Source of the DNA: Bacilli bacterium
GTDB lineage: Bacteria > Bacillota_I > Bacilli_A > RFN20 > CAG-826
NCBI GenBank assembly: GCA_017447165.1
Contig: JAFSOD010000004.1
Location: 429,267-493,266 of the forward strand
Length of the DNA: 64,000 nucleotides
Direction: 5' to 3'
The notes under the pieces were generated by a model. That model saw nothing but the letters and a program-made list of their open reading frames with translations, was not told the DNA's origin and did no database searches. The number at the start of each line of letters is the position of its first letter. Within the stretch, counting starts at the first letter, position 1. The position numbers and the translations under genes are program-made. Positions 26,895 through 34,105 of this stretch are shown in pieces.

Positions 26895-27596
26895 TTATAA
26901 AAACAAGATAGATAAGGCAATTAAATTTTGAGCGATATAATACATAAAAGTATTACTCACTAAATCAATTGGCTTTTCATGTCCTTCACCAAAATAAGTG
27001 ATGTTAAGTACTAAATCAGATAAAGCAAATAAAGACATACCCACAAAGATTAATATTAGAGGGATATATTTAAAGCTTGTCATAATAGCAAAAGAGAAAG
27101 ATATACCTAAATCAAAGAATAGTGTTAAAGCGTATAAGAAGACGATTAATCGATATTCTCCATAATTAAGTTTAAGAGGCTTTTCTATTAAGATACAGAT
27201 CAAAGCCACTAAAATAGCGAACACTACTGGTAATAAGAAATATAAGACTATTTGATCGTTATATAATTCTAAGAATAAACCAGTGATATAAGCTACATGC
27301 CCTAAAGCAAAGGCAACAAAACCGATATAGGTATATTTACGGTCGTTATTTTTATAAACACATTTGAGTTCTAAAGCGATATCGCCAATCATTCCAAACA
27401 CTAAGGCGATGATCGAGGCAATAGAAAATTTATGATATCCGCTTTGAGAAAAGCAGTAACCTGCTAAAGCGATAAATAGTAGTGAACAGATAGATTTAAT
27501 AATGACTGCTTTAATAGAGTAAGCTTTACATTTTTCATAAGAAAACCAAGAGACAAATACAAAGCTCACTGATAATAAAATACTTGGAATAAGCAT
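26895..27596 (-). CDS. YhhN/TMEM86-family protein, putative lysoplasmalogenase
   Basis: A 233-residue membrane protein with about eight helices. GMIGDIALE (~68-76) and FALGHVAYITG (~96-106) are the conserved acidic and histidine motifs of the YhhN/TMEM86 family, whose animal members hydrolyse the vinyl-ether bond of lysoplasmalogens, releasing a fatty aldehyde. The SD GGGGGT is good. Its gene lies 11 nt behind an aldehyde dehydrogenase gene, which would remove the aldehyde. Enzymatic function is inferred from the family and this pairing. Confidence 0.75.
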   Translation of the reverse strand: MLIPSILLSVSFVFVSWFSYEKCKAYSIKAVIIKSICSLLFIALAGYCFSQSGYHKFSIASIIALVFGMIGDIALELKCVYKNNDRKYTYIGFVAFALGHVAYITGLFLELYNDQIVLYFLLPVVFAILVALICILIEKPLKLNYGEYRLIVFLYALTLFFDLGISFSFAIMTSFKYIPLILIFVGMSLFALSDLVLNITYFGEGHEKPIDLVSNTFMYYIAQNLIALSILFL

Positions 27597-27607
27597 ATGT
27601 ATACCCC

Positions 27608-29014
27608 CTATTTTAAGAATTTAGATAATAATTTCTTTTTCTTATTAGTGTAAGGATGTTCTCTTAAAGATAAGTTCATTTTGGTTTTGCCGTATAAGAC
27701 TGTACTTGGGTGAGTAAATTCGTTAAATCCCCATTTGCCGTGATAGGCTCCCATACCAGAGTGACCCACTCCGTTAAATGGCACTCCTTTTACCATAATA
27801 TGGAGACAGACTTCATTAACACAGCCTCCTCCATATTGCTGAGTTCTCATTACCTTCTTGGCCCATTTCTTATTTTTAGTAAAGATATATAAAGCTAGTC
27901 CGTGCTCTCTAGAAGCAATAACATCTAATAAGTCATTAACTTTATCATCATCAAATTTCACCACTGGTAGTAGTGGTCCAAAGATTTCATGTTGGACAAT
28001 CTTCTCATTAATGTCTACAGGATAGATGATAGTAGGAGAGTATTTTTGAGTAGAGATATCTCCTTCTCCTCCAAAAACAATACGGTCTTTATATTCTTCT
28101 GCTTCACTTACGATATTTTGCCATGCTCTAGAAGTTATGAGCTTTGGATATTCTTCATTTAGATATGGCTTTTCACCAATTTGTTTAACGATAGCCTTTT
28201 TAAGTTCTTCTACAAATTCATCCGCAACTTCAGAGGCTACTGCGACTTGGTTGATATTAATACAGATTTGTCCAGAGTTAAGAATCTTAAAGAAGGCGAT
28301 TTTTCTCGCTGCGTCTTTTAAGTTCGCATCTTTTCTAATGATACACCAGTTACCAGTTTCTCCACCTAACTCTAAGGCGACAGGAGTTAAGTTTTTACTT
28401 GCGAGTTCCATCACGTGTTTAGCGACTTTAGGGGAACCAGTATAGAAGATCTTATCGACACGCTCTTCTAAACAGAAGTCAGCAACATCATGACCTCCAT
28501 CTATGACGGTTATATAACTTTCATCAAAAGTTTTTGCGACTATTTCTTTTAATACTGCAGTAGTGGCGCTACTCTTACTAGAACATTTAACTAAGGTAGT
28601 GTTACCTGCGCATATACTAGCGGCAAGTACACCTATAGATAATAAAACTGGGAAGTTAAATGGAGAGACTATTAAAGTAACTCCATAAGGCATCTTATAT
28701 ACACGAGTGAATATTGAAGGGAAACAGGCTAGTCCAGAGAAATGTTTTTCAGGTTTATTCCATTTTTTAGTACCTTTATAATATTCATCTATTTCCATCA
28801 CAGTTGGACCAATATCACATAGATACGATTCCATCTCTGACCTACCTAAATCTTCATGTAACGCTTTAGCAATCTTATCTTGATTATCAAGTATCATCGC
28901 TTTTAATTTCTTTAGTTGTGCCTTTCTAAACATCACATCTAAAGTTTTCCCAGTATTAAAAAATTCTCTTTGTTTCTCCACGATTAAATGGATGTCTTCT
29001 CTTGTATAACTCAT
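27608..29014 (-). CDS. Class 3 (fatty) aldehyde dehydrogenase
   Basis: A 468-residue NAD(P)-dependent aldehyde dehydrogenase of the ALDH3 type, about the length of bacterial YwdH-like enzymes. The catalytic Cys lies in NSGQICI and the general-base Glu in ALELGGE; the NAD-binding block VSPFNFPVLLS is clear. ALDH3 enzymes oxidise medium and long-chain aldehydes. The residues after ELGG (ETGN instead of the common KSPx) are unusual. The basic C-terminal tail (KTKMNLSLREHPYTNKKKK) may bind membranes. A TATAAT box at 29038-29033 and SD AAGGGA start the operon, with the lysoplasmalogenase-like gene following. Confidence 0.88.
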   Translation of the reverse strand: MSYTREDIHLIVEKQREFFNTGKTLDVMFRKAQLKKLKAMILDNQDKIAKALHEDLGRSEMESYLCDIGPTVMEIDEYYKGTKKWNKPEKHFSGLACFPSIFTRVYKMPYGVTLIVSPFNFPVLLSIGVLAASICAGNTTLVKCSSKSSATTAVLKEIVAKTFDESYITVIDGGHDVADFCLEERVDKIFYTGSPKVAKHVMELASKNLTPVALELGGETGNWCIIRKDANLKDAARKIAFFKILNSGQICININQVAVASEVADEFVEELKKAIVKQIGEKPYLNEEYPKLITSRAWQNIVSEAEEYKDRIVFGGEGDISTQKYSPTIIYPVDINEKIVQHEIFGPLLPVVKFDDDKVNDLLDVIASREHGLALYIFTKNKKWAKKVMRTQQYGGGCVNEVCLHIMVKGVPFNGVGHSGMGAYHGKWGFNEFTHPSTVLYGKTKMNLSLREHPYTNKKKKLLSKFLK

Positions 29015-29317
29015 ATATAATCCCTTACAAATATTATATATCTTTATATAAATGATTGATTATGTTTTGTTCACTACTCTTAAAAGGGACAATTGTTTCA
29101 TGTCTTTCGTTTTATATGACTGAAACGGATTTTAGTTGTTGCTTATATTTATATATAAAAGTAAAATAGAAGACGATAACAAACCGAAAGCATTTATAGA
29201 TTCAATAAATGTTAATGCGCAAAATATTTAGTTTGAATCTAAAAATTGCTTATTTTATGTGGTTTGTTTCATTTGTTCAAAATAGCCGTTTTTATTACGG
29301 CGGAAAGGAAAAGAAAA
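29015..29317. other. Divergent intergenic region (303 bp)
   Basis: No gene is seen. It holds the promoter and leader of the aldehyde dehydrogenase operon (minus strand) and, on the plus strand, an inverted repeat AGATTCAA (29198-29205)/TTGAATCT (29233-29240) with a 27-nt spacer, then the hairpin leader of the surface protein gene. No clear plus-strand promoter was recognised; TATATAAAAG near 29150 is a candidate -10 region. Confidence 0.5.
29285..29317 (+). promoter_or_regulatory. Conserved hairpin leader of surface protein gene
   Basis: GCCGT (29285-29289) pairs with ACGGC (29297-29301), directly followed by the SD region GGAAAGGA. The same hairpin-SD unit occurs before the paralogue at 34106 (34073-34088) with a different loop. 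Paired changes and position suggest that it controls translation or mRNA stability. Confidence 0.6.
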
Positions 29318-31018
29318 ATGAACAAACTTTTTTCAAAGGTTGCCGCACTTAGCGTTGGACTAGCAATGGCAATCGGAGTAGGAGTTGCTGTTGGTTCAAA
29401 AGAGGCTAGAGTGGCTAAAGCTGATAGTGACACATTCAGTTTTAGTGATAATTACGTTAGCTCGGTACAAGAGGGAAACGTATATGTCTCTCATACTTGG
29501 TCTGATTCTATTGTTACTTTTGTTCAAACTAAAGGCAGTGGCACTAATGCAGTTGCCAATTATACTACTGCTCCAAGATGGTATACAAACCATGATATTA
29601 CTGTAACACCTGCTTCAGGAGTTACTATTACAGCCATTTCGTTTACAACAACTAAAGGCAGTTTGAGTTGGAGCGGAGAAGAATCTCAAGCGTTTGTAAT
29701 CAATCCTACAGAGCAAGTTAGACCTACATCTGCTACTATTACTTATTCTTCTGGATCAGCAGATGTTCTTGAAAGTATTACTGTTACTGGTTCAATGTCT
29801 AAAACAGCCTATTATGTTGGTGAATCTTGGAGCCCAGCCGGATTAGTGGCAACTGGTCACTATCAAACAGCAGGAAATAAAGATATCTCAGATAAAGTTA
29901 CTTGGACTTATAGCCCTGCTTCTCCAGCATTAAACGTAACAAGCGTTGTTGCAACCGCTTCTATAGGCGAAGTTTCTGGTAGTAGTTCTGCTCAAACAGT
30001 TTCTGTTAGTAGAGCTAACCCAATTCAAGTGTTATATACAAAATCCGCAAGTGAATCAGTTGACGTTTATGGATACTATGTTGGTTTTTTAGATGGAACT
30101 GGACCAGTCATTATGGATGGCGCTTACGGTATTGTTATTTATAACAGCTCAGCTGATGTTAGTGGATATACTGAAAAAGAAACTATTCTTCATGTAACTG
30201 GTAGTATCACTATTTTTAAAGGTTTATATGAAATTGGTTCTGCTAGTATTTCAATTGCATCTGGAACTTTTGATGCACCAGATACCCCAGTTGTCTATGC
30301 TACTAATGGTAGTGAAACCGCTGAATATGCTTCAAGATTAACTACTGTTACTGGAACTCCAACACTTACTTCTGGAAGTTTTGAATCCGATGCTGGAACA
30401 GCAGATATTAAGATGAATTTTGCCGTTGGCACTAAAACCGTTCAAGTTTTCTATAAGAAAGCTGCTCAAACCGCTGATGCTGATGCATTTGCTGCAATTA
30501 AAGCTGCGGTAGCGGATTCTACTGAAATAACTATCAAAGGATTTACCGGATGGTATAACGGTTTCCAAGTTCAAATGAATGGTTATATTGCACCAGCAGA
30601 AAGCTATACTGCTGAAGACTTTGCTCAAGATTTACTAGATCAAACAGATGCAGTGTGTGCTGGTTGGGAAGAAGGAGATAATAATCATGATGCTTTAGAA
30701 GCTATTTGGTCTGATTTAGCAAGTAATGATAAATATCCATCATTACCAGCTGCTCAAAAAACTATCTTAGCAGACGCTAATAGAGATGAAAGCGGTACTG
30801 TTGTCGAACAAGCTATGGCAAGATACGACTTCTTAACTGGAAAATACGATTTAAGTAACTTCATTAATGGACGTACTCCAATTGTTCCAGCCGGAAGAAT
30901 TGATTTCTCTAACGATATTAGTCAAAATTCTTCTATGATTATCATTGTTTCTATCGCTGCTACTAGTGCATTAGCGTTCACATTATTGCTAGTCTTCAAA
31001 AAGAAGAAACAAAAATAA
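29318..31018 (+). CDS. Secreted, membrane-anchored surface protein with Ig-like and OB-like domains
   Basis: About 566 residues from the ATG at 29318, which follows the SD; frame sequence upstream of it does not look like a signal peptide. The signal peptide is AALSVGLAMAIGVGVAVG, cleaved after AKA. A beta-rich domain is followed by a bacterial Ig-like domain (~155-225) and an OB-fold-like domain (~228-310; DVYGYYVGFLD, ILHVTGSITIF). A helical region with a single Cys leads to a membrane helix (~538-560) and the tail KKKKQK. No LPXTG motif is present. Leader, signal peptide, C-terminal module and terminator are shared with the gene at 34106. No enzyme domain was recognised. Confidence 0.75.
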   Translation: MNKLFSKVAALSVGLAMAIGVGVAVGSKEARVAKADSDTFSFSDNYVSSVQEGNVYVSHTWSDSIVTFVQTKGSGTNAVANYTTAPRWYTNHDITVTPASGVTITAISFTTTKGSLSWSGEESQAFVINPTEQVRPTSATITYSSGSADVLESITVTGSMSKTAYYVGESWSPAGLVATGHYQTAGNKDISDKVTWTYSPASPALNVTSVVATASIGEVSGSSSAQTVSVSRANPIQVLYTKSASESVDVYGYYVGFLDGTGPVIMDGAYGIVIYNSSADVSGYTEKETILHVTGSITIFKGLYEIGSASISIASGTFDAPDTPVVYATNGSETAEYASRLTTVTGTPTLTSGSFESDAGTADIKMNFAVGTKTVQVFYKKAAQTADADAFAAIKAAVADSTEITIKGFTGWYNGFQVQMNGYIAPAESYTAEDFAQDLLDQTDAVCAGWEEGDNNHDALEAIWSDLASNDKYPSLPAAQKTILADANRDESGTVVEQAMARYDFLTGKYDLSNFINGRTPIVPAGRIDFSNDISQNSSMIIIVSIAATSALAFTLLLVFKKKKQK

Positions 31019-31044
31019 TTGATTAGTTAACTAATATTATACAG

Positions 31045-31074
31045 ACAGAAGTGGGTAAAACCGCTTCTGTTTTT
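31045..31074 (+). terminator. Terminator, near-identical to that at 36565-36594
   Basis: ACAGAAG/CTTCTGT stem extended by GG/CC, with T-run. The 30-bp unit ACAGACAGAAGTGGGTAAAA... is repeated almost unchanged behind the paralogous gene ending at 36535. Confidence 0.85.
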
Positions 31075-31115
31075 GTATTGGAAATAAAAGCGAAAACAAT
31101 AATATTCGATCCAAC

Positions 31116-31161
31116 ATAATCAGCGGAAAGTTAGCAAAAATGATTAAAAACCGCTGATTAT
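31116..31161. repeat. Perfect 11-bp inverted repeat between surface protein genes
   Basis: ATAATCAGCGG (31116-31126) and CCGCTGATTAT (31151-31161), spacer 24 nt, no T-run behind. It could be an operator pair or an RNA structure. Confidence 0.5.
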
Positions 31162-31191
31162 CTTGATTTGAAAATTGTTAAAAATTAGCTT

Positions 31192-31258
31192 ATTGATTAT
31201 ATCAATACGTTAAAAAATAACGCCGAGGAATGTTTAGTAAATATATTTGTGATATAAT
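31192..31258 (+). promoter_or_regulatory. Promoter of the RNase-like gene with two upstream palindromes
   Basis: TATAAT (31253-31258) ends 11 nt before the ATG. Upstream lie two perfect palindromes: ATTGAT-TAT-ATCAAT (31192-31206) and CGTTA-AAAAA-TAACG (31208-31222). Both sit just before the expected -35 region, where activators or repressors bind. Confidence 0.5.
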
Positions 31259-31269
31259 CACATTGCTAT

Positions 31270-33909
31270 ATGAATAAGAAAACAAAATTGTTAATAGCGT
31301 CTATCTTGTCTATTGGACTTTGTGCCTCTACTGTTTTTATTTTTTCTAGTAATGTAGTGGATTTAACATTCGCTAGTAGAGCTAAACCAGATAGCTTAGA
31401 TTGTTCTTATTATTTTAATAATAGTGAATATCAATCTATATATGATTTAAATGTCTCTAGACTAGATGGCGGAACTGATATAGAAAACGTCACTACTTGG
31501 GGAACAGTTACTGATACTTTCTATAATAAAGCCGGTAGTGTTGCTCAACAATTTATCCAAAGCACTGATAAAAACGGTAATGTTGGAGCGACATGCTTAT
31601 ATGACATAAATAGTGCACAAGTTTTTCCTATTGGATCAGTTGTTAGTGTAACTGGCACTATGACTTTATATAACGGGATGAGTGAGATGAAAGAGTGCGT
31701 AGTCACAAAAGATTATGACTCTAATCCATCTCCTGTTGAATCTATGAAGATAAATGGTTTACCTACTAGAACTGATTCTGATTTTACTAGTTACCGCTAT
31801 ATGGGAACTAGAGAAGTTAGCTTAACTAATGTCTCTCTTGGCGAAATAACTTCATCTAGACAATGCTATGCAACATTAGATAACAGTAAACAAGTTTTAT
31901 TATTCTTCAATAGTATTAGTGAGCAAACAGCGATTAATAACAAAATAACAAGCATTAGAAATAATGGATCAAAGGCAGATGTTAAGGGGTATGTTACTTG
32001 CTATAGTAGCAGCAACACCGGCACCCCTTCCTTACAAATATTAATTAGACACGCTAGTGATATTGAAGAAGTAACTCCTGAAAAGAATATTGATTATTTA
32101 TATGTCACCACTGATAAGACATTCCATTATATGGACACAATTACAATGTCTGATTTTACCGCAACCTTATATTATGAAGATGGTACTTCTCAAGTTATTA
32201 GTGATGCTTATATCACTAGTGATATAGATACTTCGGTGTTAGGTTATCAAACTGTAGGCTTTGCTTATGAAAGAAATGGAGAGATTTATACTGACTCCGT
32301 TCAGATTTTAGTTGAGAATACAGTTACCTCTATTAGAGTGGATAACCCAGTTCAATACTATGCTTATAATGAACAATTTATTTCTCCGACAGTTTATGGA
32401 ACTTCTTACTATGGGGAATACGATATCACTGATGAAGTTGAGTTCTCTGGTTTTGATCCATATTGGCATAGTGATTATCATAGTCTTGTCTTTGTGGATT
32501 ATACGAATTCAGCTGGTAAGAAAATATCTGCTTCCTATGAGTATTTTGTTAGCAGTGTATCAGAACTAGAAATTGTAGGAGCAAAAACTCAATTTGATTT
32601 AGGTGAACAATTCGATTATCCTCAAGTTCTCGCTACATATAGTTATGATTCATCTATCCAGGTTGATGTCACTAATAGAGTAACCTTTAGTGGGTTTGAT
32701 TCATCCTCCGCTGGAGAATGTGATGTTACTGTTAGTTATGGCGACTACAACACTACTTACACTGCAGAAATCATTGATACTACCCCACCAGAATTATATG
32801 AAGACAGTGTTTATATTTCCGGCATTGGTAGTTATAACACTGGAAACTACGGCAAGAGTGGAGACTTTGAATACTATAGAGCAGTTAAACAATCTGGATA
32901 TATTTGTAAACTTATTCCGTTAACTAGACAACCTGGTTGTGAAGAACCACTTCCTGGTTCGTTATATAACATCAACGCTATTAAGGATATCGATCACATC
33001 AGCTTAACTTATAGCACTAGTAGTAACACCGCTTCTGAAACACCTAGATTATGTTTTGGTGAGAATAACTACGATGATGGACATATATCCATTAGTTGTT
33101 CTTCATCTAATATTGATTTAACGATTGATTTATCAGCCTATAAAGTTAATTACTTTAGATTTGAATCTGGTAATACAACCTTATTCTTAAAGAACATTAC
33201 TATTTATTATTCTGGTTTAAATACCACTCATGGATCTGAATTTATCTATAAGACAACAGGCACTAATGAATATCGTATTGCTCCTACTACTTATAGTGGC
33301 ACTCTAGTGGATGGAGAATCTTACGTTGATGTTCCAGTAGAGTTTGATATTACTCACTCTATAGTGTTATCCACTAAGAGATATACCTACTATTCTTATG
33401 AATATGTTTCTGAACATCCAGAGATTGCTAGTGAAGCCGCTGTTACCGCGCCAGTAGATGTTTGTAACTATTTCCAAGCCTTTGGAGTTTCTCCTGCTAA
33501 CTATGGTGGTACATTTGGCTCAATTGGTGATAAAACCATTCCAACTAAAGATGAGGTAAGTTTATTATTTGGAGATGACGCTAGATGTATATCTAAATAT
33601 AACAGAACTAATGGATATGCTACTGCTGTTCCATATTACGGCTCTAGTATCACTTATTATGAGTTAGATATCGACACCAATGGATTATACACAACAAGCA
33701 ATAGACAAGTTGGACGTATTGTAGCCTGGGCGACTGGTTTTAGTGGTAATGATTACGGTAATGGATCTCAATGTGTATGTACTTATACCGATGATCACTA
33801 TGCAACATTTAAGGAATTCAACAACTTTGGTGGATTCTTATCACGCTTCAAAGCGGAATTAGAAGTAACTGGTTACGTTAGAGGTAATCCAATAACCATC
33901 ACTTATTAA
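31270..33909 (+). CDS. Secreted protein with Ig-like repeats and C-terminal barnase/RNase Sa-like ribonuclease domain
   Basis: An 879-residue secreted protein. The N-terminal hydrophobic segment (~5-27) is a signal peptide. An OB-fold-like domain (~75-255) is followed by three Big_3-like Ig repeats (~268-505). After ~250 residues of unclear beta-rich sequence, the last ~110 residues resemble microbial guanyl-specific ribonucleases. YYELDID with Glu798, NRQVGRIVAW with Arg812/Arg816 and TYTDDHYATF with His843 match the catalytic Glu, Arg and His of barnase and RNase Sa in order and spacing. There is no C-terminal anchor. No barstar-like inhibitor gene follows. No SD; the -10 box suggests a leaderless mRNA. 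Confidence 0.7.
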   Translation: MNKKTKLLIASILSIGLCASTVFIFSSNVVDLTFASRAKPDSLDCSYYFNNSEYQSIYDLNVSRLDGGTDIENVTTWGTVTDTFYNKAGSVAQQFIQSTDKNGNVGATCLYDINSAQVFPIGSVVSVTGTMTLYNGMSEMKECVVTKDYDSNPSPVESMKINGLPTRTDSDFTSYRYMGTREVSLTNVSLGEITSSRQCYATLDNSKQVLLFFNSISEQTAINNKITSIRNNGSKADVKGYVTCYSSSNTGTPSLQILIRHASDIEEVTPEKNIDYLYVTTDKTFHYMDTITMSDFTATLYYEDGTSQVISDAYITSDIDTSVLGYQTVGFAYERNGEIYTDSVQILVENTVTSIRVDNPVQYYAYNEQFISPTVYGTSYYGEYDITDEVEFSGFDPYWHSDYHSLVFVDYTNSAGKKISASYEYFVSSVSELEIVGAKTQFDLGEQFDYPQVLATYSYDSSIQVDVTNRVTFSGFDSSSAGECDVTVSYGDYNTTYTAEIIDTTPPELYEDSVYISGIGSYNTGNYGKSGDFEYYRAVKQSGYICKLIPLTRQPGCEEPLPGSLYNINAIKDIDHISLTYSTSSNTASETPRLCFGENNYDDGHISISCSSSNIDLTIDLSAYKVNYFRFESGNTTLFLKNITIYYSGLNTTHGSEFIYKTTGTNEYRIAPTTYSGTLVDGESYVDVPVEFDITHSIVLSTKRYTYYSYEYVSEHPEIASEAAVTAPVDVCNYFQAFGVSPANYGGTFGSIGDKTIPTKDEVSLLFGDDARCISKYNRTNGYATAVPYYGSSITYYELDIDTNGLYTTSNRQVGRIVAWATGFSGNDYGNGSQCVCTYTDDHYATFKEFNNFGGFLSRFKAELEVTGYVRGNPITITY

Positions 33910-33937
33910 TTTAGATAAAATCTAGATAATTGAATTA

Positions 33938-33962
33938 GGCGAGAAATTCTCGTCTTTTTCTT
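33938..33962 (+). terminator. Terminator of the RNase-like gene
   Basis: GGCGAGA/TCTCGTC stem (33938-33954) with AAT loop and a TTTTTCTTTT tail. Confidence 0.8.
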
Positions 33963-34015
33963 TTGCATAATAACTATTTACATAATAGAATATATGTAAT
34001 GATTGTTTTGAACTA

Positions 34016-34105
34016 AACATCTAGATGTTAATAGCTAAAACATCTTTTGCTTTGTTTATTTCAATCTAATTAGCCGTATATAGACGGCGGAAAGGAAAAA
34101 ACAAA
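34016..34105 (+). promoter_or_regulatory. Palindrome and conserved hairpin leader before surface protein gene
   Basis: A perfect 14-bp palindrome AACATCTAGATGTT (34016-34029) is a possible operator. The leader hairpin GCCGT/ACGGC (34073-34088) adjoins the SD GGAAAGGA and matches the hairpin-SD unit at 29285-29308. Confidence 0.5.

Noticed and set aside
27710-28445. Plus-strand frames of 60 and 102 codons opposite the aldehyde dehydrogenase
   Set aside because: Shadows of a conserved gene on the other strand.
33910-34105. A barstar-like immunity gene behind the RNase-like protein
   Set aside because: The 196-bp gap holds only a terminator, palindrome and leader hairpin; no reading frame of suitable size exists.
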